Notes: generated from the letters alone by a model not told the origin. A DNA stretch of 60,274 nt from JBQTIU01 sp052387815 (GCA_052387815.1 JBQTIU010000021.1:1-60274), one strand, 5' to 3'; positions 51,269-60,093 are shown, counted from the first letter of the stretch. A program made the numbers and translations.

Positions 51269-52213
51269 TCAACCGAGCGGGGCGGCCAGCGCCTCGCGCG
51301 CCGGCGGCTCGCCGGGGGCGGCGATGCCGGCCTGGGCGCAGGCGGCATCGAGCGTGTTGAGCAGCAGGCAGGCGACGGTCATCGGGCCGACCCCGCCCGG
51401 TACCGGCGTCAGCGCGCCGGCGACGGCCTTGACCTCGGCGAAGGCGACGTCGCCGACGATCCGCGCCTTGCCGCGGCCCATCTCGATGCGGTTGATCGTC
51501 TCGATGCGGCTGATGCCGACATCGATCACGGTGGCGCCGGGCTTGATCCATTCGCCGCGCACCATCTCGGGCCGTCCGACCGCGGCGACCACGATGTCGG
51601 CGCTCCGGCACAGGCCCGGCAGGTCGCGGGTGTGGGAATGGGCGACCGTGACCGTGCAATTCTCGCCGAGCAACAAGAGCGCCATCGGCTTACCGACGAT
51701 GTTCGAGCGACCGATGACGACCGCGTGGCGGCCGGCGAGGCCGACCGGGGTCTCCTTGAGCAGAATCATGCACCCGCGCGCCGTGCACGGCACCAGGCCA
51801 GGCTGGCCGGAGAGCAGGCGGCCGGCGTTGACAGGATGGAAGCCATCGACATCCTTGGCCGGATCGACGGCCTCGATGATCGCCGCTTCGTCAATCTGCG
51901 GGGGCAGCGGCAACTGGACCAGGATGCCGTGGACGGCCGGGTCGCGGTTGAGCTTCATGACCAGGTCGAGGAGCTCGGCCTGGCTGGCTGTCTCGGGGAG
52001 ACGGTGCTGCCAGGAGTTGAGACCCGTCTCGATCGCCCGCTTGGCTTTGTTGCGGACATAGATTTGACTGGCGGGGTCCTTGCCGACGAGGACCGCCGCC
52101 AGCCCGGGGGTCAAGCCGTGCTGCTGTTTGACGATCGCCGTGCGCTGGGCGATCGAGCGCCGCAGCCGCTCGGCGACCGCCCTGCCGTCGATGATTTTCG
52201 CCCGCTGGGTCAC
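51269..52213 (-). CDS. folD: bifunctional methylenetetrahydrofolate dehydrogenase/cyclohydrolase FolD
   Basis: FolD interconverts 5,10-methylene-THF, methenyl-THF and 10-formyl-THF, 314 residues. The Y-x-x-x-K active site is SQIYVRNKAKRA, the folate site VQLPLPPQI, then KDVDGFHPVN, PCTARGCMILL, the NADP site VIGRSNIVGKPMALLLL, and PVPGGVGPMTVACLL. The GTG at 52211-52213 has GAGG upstream and gives the normal opening (TQRAKIIDGRAVAERLR). A C-terminal extension of about 15 residues after the usual end is slightly long. It could recycle one-carbon units from formate released by catabolism nearby. Confidence 0.96.
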   Translation of the reverse strand: MTQRAKIIDGRAVAERLRRSIAQRTAIVKQQHGLTPGLAAVLVGKDPASQIYVRNKAKRAIETGLNSWQHRLPETASQAELLDLVMKLNRDPAVHGILVQLPLPPQIDEAAIIEAVDPAKDVDGFHPVNAGRLLSGQPGLVPCTARGCMILLKETPVGLAGRHAVVIGRSNIVGKPMALLLLGENCTVTVAHSHTRDLPGLCRSADIVVAAVGRPEMVRGEWIKPGATVIDVGISRIETINRIEMGRGKARIVGDVAFAEVKAVAGALTPVPGGVGPMTVACLLLNTLDAACAQAGIAAPGEPPAREALAAPLG

Positions 52214-52337
52214 GTTCGCCTCGCTCCCTCGAACTGAAGAGGACCGCCCCACTTATAGAGGCGGAGGCGCACCGTATCAATTGATGAGATATTTCGCGTG
52301 GACGGTCCGGCCGGCTTGGTGGAAGATGTTGGGTCCT

Positions 52338-52394
52338 GTAGGGGCGAGGCCGCGAGGCGGTGCCTCGCGCCTCTCCGGTTTCAAACTCGCCCTT
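52338..52394. repeat. palindromic dispersed repeat, copy 2
   Basis: Reverse-oriented relative of the element at 20885-20954: it starts GTAGGGGCG and ends CCGGTTTCAAACTCGCCC, with an internal GAGGC...GCCTC palindrome in between. It sits in the divergent region between folD and the Rid protein gene, so the element is not confined to gene ends. Confidence 0.6.
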
Positions 52395-52414
52395 GCGTCG
52401 AGGAGATGCCCGCC

Positions 52415-52804
52415 ATGAACAAGCTCATCAACCCGCCTGATATTGCCGGTCCGTTCGGCAACTATAGCCACGCCTGCGCCGCCGGCGCCAACCAGCGCTG
52501 GCTCATGGTCGCGGGCCAGGTGGGCGTCAGGCCGGACGCCACGACGGCCGAGGGCATCGAGGCGCAGACCGAGGTGGCGCTCCGCAACCTCGTGGCGATC
52601 CTCGCGGCGGACAAGATGGACATCAAGGATATCGTCAAGATGACGACGCTGATCGTCGACCGCGACGACCTGCCGGGCTATCGCCGGGGGCGCGACAAGG
52701 TGCTGGGCGACCATTGCCCGCCGAACACGCTCCATGTCGTCGTTGGCTTGGCCAAGCCCGAATGGCTGATCGAGATCGAGGCCTTCGCCGCCAAGCCCGC
52801 GTGA
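52415..52804 (+). CDS. Rid (YjgF/YER057c/UK114) family protein
   Basis: A 129-residue Rid-family protein. Archetypal RidA hydrolyses reactive enamines and imines to ketones and ammonia. Family blocks include GPFGNYSHACAAGANQRWL, VAGQVGV and DIVKMTTLIVDRDDLPGYR. The arginine essential for imine deaminase activity (usually P-x-R near the end) is not present; the matching stretch is CPPNTLHVVVGLAKPEW, so it belongs to a non-archetypal subgroup. The ATG at 52415 has GAGGAG nine bases upstream; the ATG at 52406 is too close to it. Confidence 0.85.
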   Translation: MNKLINPPDIAGPFGNYSHACAAGANQRWLMVAGQVGVRPDATTAEGIEAQTEVALRNLVAILAADKMDIKDIVKMTTLIVDRDDLPGYRRGRDKVLGDHCPPNTLHVVVGLAKPEWLIEIEAFAAKPA

Positions 52805-52869
52805 GAACGGGAGGGGTGCGACGGTCGATCGAGCCTTTACATAAACTCCGCAATCCAATCCCTCGCCCC

Positions 52870-53685
52870 ATGATGCTGGCCGCGAAGGAACACGCCTCGA
52901 CCCCGGCCTCGGGCGCGACCGGGAAATCCGTCCGGCCGGGCGTCACCGTTGAGGTCGCAGATGTCAGTATGTTGTATGCGACCATGGCCGGTCAACCGAC
53001 CTGGGCGCTGCGCAAACTGTCGTTCAGGATTGCGCCGTCCGAGTTCGTGTGTGCGGTCGGTCCCAGCGGCTGCGGGAAAACGACACTGCTCCATCTGATC
53101 GCCGGCTTCCTGCAGCCGATTCGCGGCGCCGTCCTCCTTGATGGCAGACCCGTCGCACGCCCCGGTCCGGACCGCGGCGTGGTGTTCCAGGAATACGGCC
53201 TGTTTCCCTGGCTCACCGTGCGGGCCAACGTTGAATTCGGGCTCCGGGCGCGCGGTGTTGCCAGGCCGGAACGGCGGCGAGTCGTCGACGCGTATCTCGA
53301 TCTGGTGGGGCTTCGCGAGGCCGACAACCGCTATCCCTTCGAGCTGTCGGGCGGCATGCGCCAGCGGGTGGCGGTGGCGCGCGCGCTCGTCAACCAGCCG
53401 CAGCTTTTGCTGATGGACGAGCCCTTCGCGGCCGTCGATGCCATGACGCGAGCGACCCTGCAGGACGAGCTCGTGCGGCTGTGGCAGCGCGAGGGATGCG
53501 CCTGCTTCTTCATCACCCACTCGATCGACGAAGCGGTGTATCTCGGCCAGACCATTCTCGCCATGTCGCCCCATCCCGGGCGGCTCAAGGAGATCGTGGT
53601 GGTCGATCTGCCCTATCCCAGGGATCGCGATTGTGCCCGGTTCCGGGACGTGACTCGCCGCATCAACCTGGCCCTGCAACATTAG
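52870..53685 (+). CDS. ABC transporter ATP-binding protein (nitrate/taurine type)
   Basis: A 271-residue ATPase of the NitT/TauT (SsuB/TauB) family. Walker A is GPSGCGKTTLLHLIAGF, the Q-loop region GVVFQEYGLFPWLTV, the signature LSGGMRQRVAVARAL, Walker B LLLMDEPFAAVDAMTR and the H-loop FFITHSIDEAV. The substrate is unknown. The permease gene follows eight bases later but is truncated, and no binding-protein gene is in the window, so this importer is probably defunct unless rescued from elsewhere. Confidence 0.92.
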   Translation: MMLAAKEHASTPASGATGKSVRPGVTVEVADVSMLYATMAGQPTWALRKLSFRIAPSEFVCAVGPSGCGKTTLLHLIAGFLQPIRGAVLLDGRPVARPGPDRGVVFQEYGLFPWLTVRANVEFGLRARGVARPERRRVVDAYLDLVGLREADNRYPFELSGGMRQRVAVARALVNQPQLLLMDEPFAAVDAMTRATLQDELVRLWQREGCACFFITHSIDEAVYLGQTILAMSPHPGRLKEIVVVDLPYPRDRDCARFRDVTRRINLALQH

Positions 53686-53693
53686 AGACGTCG

Positions 53694-54251
53694 ATGGCGT
53701 CAGGAACCGAGGGACCACAGGCAGGCCGGAGGGACACGCCCGAATCCGGGGCCCCGGACTTGACTCGGCTCGAACTTGAATTCGTCGCCGAGCTCGCGGC
53801 CGAAAGGCGGCAGGCCACGGTCCGGCAAGGCGTGTTCAACACTCTCGGCGTGATCCTGTTCTTCGTGCTCTGGGAGATCCTGCCGCGCAGCATCCCGGGC
53901 ATCAACCTCTTGATGTTTCCGCCGCCCTCAGGGATCGTCGATGCGGCGGTCGATCTCGTGGCCTCGGGCGAGTTGTTCGTGCACATCCTGGCGAGCCTCA
54001 GCCGCACCCTGGGGGGCTTCGCCAACGGCGCGGTTCTGGGGATCGTCATGGGGCTGCTCACGGCGCGGTTCCTGCCGCTGCGCAACATCTCCGATCCGGT
54101 CCTGCATGGGCTGCGCTCGATCCCGGCGATCGCGCTCGTCCCATTGGCGATCATCTGGTTCGGCATCAGCGAGATGTCGAAGCTCGCGCTGATCACCTGG
54201 GGGACGTTCTTTCCCGTCTGGATCAACGCATTCCTCGGCGCCCGCGATGTC
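53694..54251 (+). pseudogene. ABC transporter permease (SsuC/TauC type), 3' truncated
   Basis: The first about 186 residues match nitrate/sulfonate/taurine permeases: a cytoplasmic head, then ILFFVLWEILPRSIPGI, FPPPSGIVDAAVDL, SLSRTLGGFANGAVLGI, DPVLHGLRSIPAIALVPL, IIWFGISEMSKLALI and FFPVWINAFLGARD. The EAA loop and last membrane segments are missing. From about 54240 on the frame is simply antisense to the SDR gene and stays open by chance to 54,935. The break coincides with the break in the SDR gene. Confidence 0.82.
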
Positions 54252-54869
54252 CTCGGGCCGTCCGATCCGCCCGACCGGGATGCGGGCGATCTTGCGGTCG
54301 CGCTCCGCGCTGCCGATCGGATTGTTCTTCGCGAAGCCCTCGGTGTCGACCGCTCCCGGGGCGACAGCGTTGACTGTGATGCCGTCGCGGCCGCGCTCCA
54401 GCGCCCAGGTGCGCGTGAAACTGATGAGGCCGGCCTTGGCCGCCGCATAGGCCGTGCGGCCCGCCAAGCCGAGGACGACCTCGCTCGATGTGTTGACGAT
54501 ACGGCCGAAGCGCTGCGCTTTCATCGCCGGCACGCAAGCCTGCGTGCATTGCAGCGCGGCGACCATGTTGACCTCGATCACTCGGTCGACGACCTCGAGG
54601 TCCACCCCTCCGAACGCTTGCGGGGAAACCAGCCCGACATTGTTGAGGAGGCCGTTGAAGGCATAGCGCCGCGACAACTCGGCGAGCACGGCCGACGTCG
54701 CGGCGCGGTCGGCGAGATCGACGGCGAGGAAATCGCCGGGAAACGCCCCCGCAGGGCGGCGCGCCAGGCCGACGACCTTGTGGCCCGCGCTTGCCAAGCG
54801 CTCGGCGCAGGCGCGCCCGATGCCTTGGCTCGCCCCTGTCACCAGCGTTACGCGCGTCAGGCCAGCCAT
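54237..54869 (-). pseudogene. short-chain dehydrogenase/reductase, 3' truncated
   Basis: SDR-family oxidoreductase, about 211 residues remaining. The NAD(P) motif is VTGASQGIGRACAERLAS, then NNVGLVSPQ, the active site serine in NTSSEVVLG with Y-x-x-x-K in TAYAAAKAGL, and GITVNAVAPGAVDT. It ends at VGRIGRPEDIAGA; the usual final 30 residues (the FLxSDxAxxITGQ...DGG segment) are replaced by antisense permease sequence. The catalytic core is whole, so a chimeric protein with a foreign tail could be made, but stability is doubtful. Confidence 0.82.
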
Positions 54870-54999
54870 CGCGATTCTCCGGTCCCGCGCTTGTCAGGTG
54901 CGTTGCCGATGATGCATATTGATTTCCCCGCATGAAAGTACCACACGTCCCAGCCGGCGCCAAAGCCGTTCGCCGGGCCCAACCTGTCGAGACCCCGAC

Positions 55000-56208
55000 A
55001 TGACCGACACAACGCTGCATCCCTCGGATGCCAAGGCCATTGACGCGGTGGTGCGGGTCAAGCCCGCCTGGCACGACCTCAAACCGGCGGCCGAGGCGAT
55101 CGGCCTCGGGCCCAACATCTTCCTCCATGCCGGGCCCGCCTTCGCGTCCCCGGCGGCGATCACCCAGCCGGTTCTCAACTCCGCGGTCATCGCGGCATTG
55201 TTCGAGGGCCTGGCGAAGACCATGGACGAGGCCGAGGTCATGGTTCGCTCGGGCAGGATCGAGCTCAAGCCCGCGCAAGACTTCGAGGTCGTGACGCCGC
55301 TTGCGACCGTGGTCTCGCGCTCGATGCAGCTTCACGTCGTCGCCGATTTGGGCGAGGTCGGCCGACTGGCCTACGCGCCGATCAACGAAGGCAGCGGACC
55401 GGCCACGCGTTTGGGTCAGCGCACGCAAGCGGTTCTCGACTTGACCAAGTGGCTCAACGGCGAGTTCGCCCAGCGCCTGGCGCGGGCCATGGACGGGCCT
55501 CTGCCGCTGATCCCGCTGGCGTTCAAGGGATTGAGCGCGGGCGACGATTGCCATGGGCGGACCCCGGCGGCGAGCGCCGCGCTCGCGCTCGCGCTCGCCC
55601 CGCGCCTGGGCCAGGACGAGGCGGGCGAGCGGGCGCGCAAGTTCTTGGCCGCGGGCCCGAGCTTCTTCCTCAACCTGTGGATGGCGGCCTGCAAATGCAT
55701 GCTCGAGGCGGCGATCGGCACCAAGGGGTCGAGCCTGGTGACCGCCGCGGGGGCCAACGGTCTGGACACCGGCATCCAGGTGGCCGGCCTGACGGGCCGC
55801 TGGTTCACCGCCGCGGCCGAACCGCCGCGCGGGCAACTGATGGCGGGACTGCCGGCCTCGCGCGCGCTTCCCGCGATCGGCGACAGCGCCATCGTCGACG
55901 CGCTTGGTTTCGGCGCCATGGCGATGTCGGTGGCGCCCGAACAGCAGAAAGCGCTTAGCGCCTTCATGCCCGAGGGCGGGATGGAGCTGCCGGGCCTACT
56001 GCTCGCGGCCACCCATCCGGACTTCAAAACGCTGGGTCTTCGTGTGGGCTTGACGGGTCGCGCGGTCGTGACGCGGGCTCGCCGCCCCGTGGTAAGCCTC
56101 GGGATCCTCGACCAGGCGGGCACCGAGGGGCGGCTTGGCGGCGGTATCTATCAGCCGCCGCTCGATCCGTTCCAACGCGCCGTGGCGGCGCTGGAGGGAC
56201 AGGCATGA
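55000..56208 (+). CDS. divergent DUF1116 protein (AllG/YlbE-related)
   Basis: A 402-residue protein with the DUF1116 plan but well diverged from the AllG-like gene at 28584. Matching blocks are LHAGPAFASPAAIT, AALFEGLAKTMDEAE, YAPINEGSGPATRLG, GDDCHGRT (against GDEMHQRN), PSFFLNLWMAACKCMLEA, SLVTAAGANGLDTGIQVAG and LTGRWFTAAAEPPRG, IGDSAIVDALGFGAMAM. The GD-x-x-H-x-R core is kept. Its stop overlaps the amidase ATG (ATGA), with an RraA-like gene after it. There is no FdrA gene beside it. Function unknown; carbamoyl transfer is an inference. Confidence 0.72.
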   Translation: MTDTTLHPSDAKAIDAVVRVKPAWHDLKPAAEAIGLGPNIFLHAGPAFASPAAITQPVLNSAVIAALFEGLAKTMDEAEVMVRSGRIELKPAQDFEVVTPLATVVSRSMQLHVVADLGEVGRLAYAPINEGSGPATRLGQRTQAVLDLTKWLNGEFAQRLARAMDGPLPLIPLAFKGLSAGDDCHGRTPAASAALALALAPRLGQDEAGERARKFLAAGPSFFLNLWMAACKCMLEAAIGTKGSSLVTAAGANGLDTGIQVAGLTGRWFTAAAEPPRGQLMAGLPASRALPAIGDSAIVDALGFGAMAMSVAPEQQKALSAFMPEGGMELPGLLLAATHPDFKTLGLRVGLTGRAVVTRARRPVVSLGILDQAGTEGRLGGGIYQPPLDPFQRAVAALEGQA

Positions 56209-57500
56209 AACCCTTGAACGAGCTCGGCGCGCGCCAGGCCGCCGACCTCATCGCGAGCCGCAAGCTCACGGCCGCGGAGCTCACGGCCGCGTGCCTGAAG
56301 CGCATCGAGGCGCGCGACCACGAGGTCGGCGCCTTCGCCTATATCGACCATGAGGCCGCGCTTGCCCAGGCCCGCGCGCTCGACCGCGCCCCGTCCAAGG
56401 GCGTCCTGCACGGCGTGCCCATCGGGGTCAAGGACATCATCGACACCGTCGACATGCCGACCGGCTGGGGCTCGCCGATCTACGCCGGCCGCCGGTCGAT
56501 GTGGGATGCGAGCTGCGTGGCGCTGTGCCGGGCCGAAGGCGCGGTGATCCTCGGCAAGACCGTGACCACCGAGTTCGCCTATTTCCATCCGGGCAAGACC
56601 GCCAACCCGCACAATTTGCGCCACACGCCGGGCGGGTCCTCGCAGGGCTCGGCGGCGGCCGTCGCCGACTTCATGGTGCCGGTGGCGTTCGGCTCGCAGA
56701 CCGCCGCCTCGGTCACCCGCCCGGCGGCGTTCTGCGGCGTGATCGGCTACAAGGCGAGCTACGGCAGCTTCGACCTGGCCGGCGTCATGGCGCTCGCACC
56801 CTCGTTCGACACCCTGGGCTTCCTGATTCGCGAGCTCGACGACATTGCGCTGCTGCGCGCCGCCCTCCTGCGCGACGACCGCGAACCGCCGGCGGTCGGC
56901 GCTGCGAGCTTGCGCGTCGGCCTGGCGCGCACGGCCCAATGGCCCAAGGCCGATCCGGCGACCCGGACGGCGGTCGCGAGCGCGGCCGACAAGCTCGCGC
57001 GATCGGGCGCCCGGGTGGAGGAAGTCAAGCTCCCGGACGAGTTCGCCGAGCTCGTCGCCACCCACCAGACGATCATGGCCTTCGACGCCGCGCGAACCCA
57101 TGCCTTCGATTACAACGTCCACCGCCAGCAGGTGAGCGACAAGTTCGCCGAGCTCGTCGAGGCCGGCCGGGCGGGATCGTTCAAGGCCTATCGGGCGGCC
57201 CATGCCCGCGCCGCCGAGGCCCGCCGCAAGCTCGGCGCCATCTTCGATGCCTTCGATGTCCTGTTGGCGCCGTCGGCCGTCGGCGAGGCGCCCGAGGGGC
57301 TGGGGGCGACCGGCGATCCCCTGTTCAGCCGCATGTGGACCCTGCTCCATGTCCCGTCGGTGACGCTGCCGGTCGCCAAGGGCCCCAAGGGGCTTCCCAT
57401 CGGCGTGCAGCTCATCGGCCGGTTCAACCACGACAACCAGCTCATCGGCGACGCCAAGTGGGCGCTCGCCCGCCTATCGTCGGAGGCCTCCGATGCCTGA
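56205..57500 (+). CDS. amidase-signature family amidase
   Basis: A 431-residue AS-family amidase. The catalytic lysine is in GVPIGVKDIIDTVDMPTG, the cis-serine in VAFGSQTAASVTRPAAFCG and the loop serines in TPGGSSQGSAAAVAD; KASYGSFDLAGV and APSFDTLGFLIR follow. Opening (LNELGARQAADLIASRKLTAAEL) is the full family N-terminus, unlike the amidase at 24886. It overlaps the DUF1116 gene (ATGA) and the RraA-like gene (eight bases), making a three-gene translationally coupled unit. Confidence 0.92.
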   Translation: MKPLNELGARQAADLIASRKLTAAELTAACLKRIEARDHEVGAFAYIDHEAALAQARALDRAPSKGVLHGVPIGVKDIIDTVDMPTGWGSPIYAGRRSMWDASCVALCRAEGAVILGKTVTTEFAYFHPGKTANPHNLRHTPGGSSQGSAAAVADFMVPVAFGSQTAASVTRPAAFCGVIGYKASYGSFDLAGVMALAPSFDTLGFLIRELDDIALLRAALLRDDREPPAVGAASLRVGLARTAQWPKADPATRTAVASAADKLARSGARVEEVKLPDEFAELVATHQTIMAFDAARTHAFDYNVHRQQVSDKFAELVEAGRAGSFKAYRAAHARAAEARRKLGAIFDAFDVLLAPSAVGEAPEGLGATGDPLFSRMWTLLHVPSVTLPVAKGPKGLPIGVQLIGRFNHDNQLIGDAKWALARLSSEASDA

Positions 57501-58203
57501 TGCCGCCCTCCCCGAGTCGGTCCTCGCCGAGCTCCGCAAGCTCGATACGCCGACCGTGTGCAATGCCCTCGAGGTGGTGGCGCCCGAGCGGCGCTCGATC
57601 GGCTTCACGGTCAAGCCGCTGGTCTGCGCGGTTCCCGACTTGCCGCCGATCGTCGGCTACGCGCGGACCGCGACCATCCGGGCGGCCGCGCCCGACCCGC
57701 GCCGGGGCGAGGAGGCACGCCGCTATCGCCTGCAATACTACGCCTATGTCGAGGCCGGCCCACGCCCGACGATCATGGTGATCCAGGACCTCGACGTCGC
57801 CAAGGCCGGGTTCGGCGCGTTCTGGGGCGAGGTCCAGTCGCACCTGCATCGGGCGCTCGGCTGCCTCGGCGCGGTGACCGACGGCAGCATCCGCGACCTC
57901 GGCGTCCTTGCCAAGGGATTCCAGTTGCTCGCCGGCATGGTGGCGCCCTCGCACGCGCATGTGCATCTCGTGGGGTTCGGCGAAGAGGTCAGCGTCGCCG
58001 GCATGACGGTGCGCTCGGGCGACCTCGTCCACGCCGACCGCCACGGCGCGGTGGTGCGCCCGCACGCCGCGGCCCCGCGCGTGGCCGCGGCGGCGGCTGT
58101 GCTCGGCCGGCGCGAGGCGGTGATCCTCGAGGCCGCCAAGCGCCCGGGCTTCTCGGCCGCCGCGCTCCAGCAGGCGCTGGGCGAGGCCGACGACATCCAC
58201 TGA
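57493..58203 (+). CDS. RraA-family protein, copy 2
   Basis: A 236-residue RraA-like protein. LDTPTVCNALEVV is the family opening and FWGEVQSHLHRALGCLGAVTDGSIRDLGVL carries the active-site pattern with D-G-x-x-R-D intact. SGDLVHADRHGAVVRP matches the C-terminal core. It differs widely from the RraA-like protein at 50522. The overlap with the amidase gene suggests it acts on the released acid, as an aldolase or decarboxylase, which is inference. Confidence 0.85.
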   Translation: MPDAALPESVLAELRKLDTPTVCNALEVVAPERRSIGFTVKPLVCAVPDLPPIVGYARTATIRAAAPDPRRGEEARRYRLQYYAYVEAGPRPTIMVIQDLDVAKAGFGAFWGEVQSHLHRALGCLGAVTDGSIRDLGVLAKGFQLLAGMVAPSHAHVHLVGFGEEVSVAGMTVRSGDLVHADRHGAVVRPHAAAPRVAAAAAVLGRREAVILEAAKRPGFSAAALQQALGEADDIH

Positions 58204-58262
58204 CGACGCGGGCACGGACGACGCGGGCGCCCGGTGCTTGACGCGGGCCGGCCGCAGCCTCG

Positions 58263-59936
58263 ATGGTAGGCCCCATGCCGCCCCCGCGCCCCACCCCGCC
58301 GATCGGCCGCTCGCCGGCCTGGCGGGCGCTCGCCGCCCATCGCCGCGCCATCGCCGGCCTGCACATGCGCGACCTGTTCGCCGCCGACCCCGGGCGCTTC
58401 CGGCGCTTCTCGCTGCGTTTCGAGGACCTGCTGCTCGACTATTCGAAGAACCGGATCACCGCCGACACGATGACGCTGCTGTACGAGCTGGCGCGAACCG
58501 CCGGGGTCAAGGAGTGGACGGAGCGCATGTTCCGGGGCGAGGGCATCAACTCGACCGAGGATCGCCCCGCCCTCCATATCGCGTTGCGCAATCGCGGGCA
58601 GGCGCCGATCCTGGTCGAGGGCGTGGACGTGATGGGGCGGATCAACGCGGTGCTGGCGAAAATGCGCGCCTTCACGGATCGGGTGCGCGCGGGCGCGTTG
58701 CGCGGCTATACGGGGAAGCCGATCGCCGCCGTGGTCAACCTCGGGGTTGGCGGCTCCGATCTCGGCCCGCGGATGGTGTGCGAGGCGCTCTCCCACCTCC
58801 GCCAGCCCGGGCTCGACGTCCATTTCGTCTCCAACGTCGACGGCCGCCATATCGGGGCGACGCTCGCGCGCCTCGACCCGGCGACGACGCTGTTCATCGT
58901 CGCCTCCAAGACCTTCGCGACGGCCGAGACGCTGACCAATGCCGCGACCGCGCGCGCCTGGCTCCTCGCGGCGATGAAGGACGAGGCGGCGGTGGCCCGG
59001 CAGTTCGTCGCCGTGACCGCCAACCGCGCGGCGGCGTGCGGCTTGGGCGTCGATCCCGAGAGCGTCTTCGAACTCTGGGACTGGGTCGGCGGCCGTTTCT
59101 CGCTGTGGTCGGCGATCGGCTTGCCGATCGCGCTCGCCGTCGGCATGGACGATTTCGAGCGTCTGCTGGCGGGCGCCCATGCCATGGACCGCCACTTCCA
59201 AGACGCGCCGATCGAGGACAACCTGCCGGTGATCCTCGCGCTCATCGGCATCTGGTACACGAATTTCTTCGGCGCCGAGTGCCACGCCGTCCTGCCCTAC
59301 GACCAGGGCCTCGCCCGCTTTCCCGCCTATCTCCAGCAGGCCGACATGGAAAGCAACGGCAAGTCGGTCGATCGCGAGGGGCGAGCGGTCGAGCATTCGA
59401 CCGGGCCGGTGATTTTCGGCGCGCCCGGCACCGACGCCCAGCACGCCTTCTACCAGCTCCTCCACCAGGGGACGCGGCTCGTCCCGGCCGACTTCATCGC
59501 CGCGGCCTTGAGCGCCGTCCCGATCGGCCGGCACCATGACATATTGATCGCCAACTTCCTCGCCCACAGCGAGGCCTTGATGGCCGGCAAGACCGCAGCC
59601 GAGGCGCGAGCCGAGCTTAAGGCCGCCGGCCTCGATGCCGGGGCGGTCGAGCGGCTGTGGCCGCACCGCGCCTGCCCCGGCAACCGGCCGACCAACTCGA
59701 TCCTGTTCCGCCGCCTCGATCCCGCGACGCTGGGCGCGTTGATCGCGCTCTACGAGCACAAGATCTTCGTTCAGGGCGTGATCTGGGGCATCAATTCCTT
59801 CGACCAATGGGGGGTGGAGCTCGGCAAACAACTGGCCCAGCGCGTCCTGCCCGCGCTCGCGGGGCCCGCCGCCGGGCTCGACGGCTCGACGGCGGGCCTC
59901 ATCGACCATTACAAGGCGCTGCGAGCGGAGGGATAA
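58263..59936 (+). CDS. pgi: glucose-6-phosphate isomerase
   Basis: Pgi interconverts glucose 6-phosphate and fructose 6-phosphate, 557 residues. Signature segments are VNLGVGGSDLGPRMV, FIVASKTFATAETLTNA, DWVGGRFSLWSAIG, MESNGKSVDREG, APGTDAQHAFYQLLHQG with the catalytic histidine, and INSFDQWGVELGKQL. It starts at ATG 58263 or 58275; the latter has a weak AGG just upstream. It is a housekeeping gene and probably marks the end of the accessory region. Confidence 0.96.
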   Translation: MVGPMPPPRPTPPIGRSPAWRALAAHRRAIAGLHMRDLFAADPGRFRRFSLRFEDLLLDYSKNRITADTMTLLYELARTAGVKEWTERMFRGEGINSTEDRPALHIALRNRGQAPILVEGVDVMGRINAVLAKMRAFTDRVRAGALRGYTGKPIAAVVNLGVGGSDLGPRMVCEALSHLRQPGLDVHFVSNVDGRHIGATLARLDPATTLFIVASKTFATAETLTNAATARAWLLAAMKDEAAVARQFVAVTANRAAACGLGVDPESVFELWDWVGGRFSLWSAIGLPIALAVGMDDFERLLAGAHAMDRHFQDAPIEDNLPVILALIGIWYTNFFGAECHAVLPYDQGLARFPAYLQQADMESNGKSVDREGRAVEHSTGPVIFGAPGTDAQHAFYQLLHQGTRLVPADFIAAALSAVPIGRHHDILIANFLAHSEALMAGKTAAEARAELKAAGLDAGAVERLWPHRACPGNRPTNSILFRRLDPATLGALIALYEHKIFVQGVIWGINSFDQWGVELGKQLAQRVLPALAGPAAGLDGSTAGLIDHYKALRAEG

Positions 59937-59978
59937 GGAAGCCCTCGCTCGGTGGCCGCGTCTAAGACCATTTTGTGC

Positions 59979-60007
59979 TTGACAGCCCCAAAACGGGCCT
60001 GTAAAGT
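59979..60007 (+). promoter_or_regulatory. strong sigma-70-type promoter
   Basis: TTGACA (59979-59984) is a perfect -35, and TAAAGT (60002-60007) lies exactly 17 bases further. The predicted start is near 60014. It is the best-formed housekeeping-type promoter in the window and points at the small gene at the right edge, but an intrinsic terminator stands between. Confidence 0.65.
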
Positions 60008-60013
60008 TCGAAA

Positions 60014-60072
60014 TAGTAGCACGGGTTTTTACGCCCGCCGGGCGACGAAGGACGGGTCGCCGGCGGGTTTTT
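60014..60072 (+). ncRNA. possible short terminated transcript or attenuator leader
   Basis: Between the predicted start near 60014 and the end of the T-run at 60072 a transcript of about 60 bases would form, almost half of it the terminator hairpin. It contains no good open frame. It could be a small RNA or a leader that controls read-through into the gene at 60094. Confidence 0.35.
60034..60072 (+). terminator. Rho-independent terminator
   Basis: CCCGCCGGGCGAC (60034-60046) pairs with GTCGCCGGCGGG (60056-60067), a 12-pair stem with one bulged G and a nine-base loop, followed by TTTTT (60068-60072). It lies after the promoter at 59979, so it is not simply the pgi terminator, though pgi transcripts would also meet it. 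Confidence 0.75.
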
Positions 60073-60093
60073 CATGCGCGCGGGGCTTGGAGG

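Noticed and set aside
53481..54935. A single 484-codon gene spanning the permease region
   Set aside because: Only the permease-like part is real; the first residues overlap the ATPase gene in another frame and the last 230 are antisense to the SDR gene.
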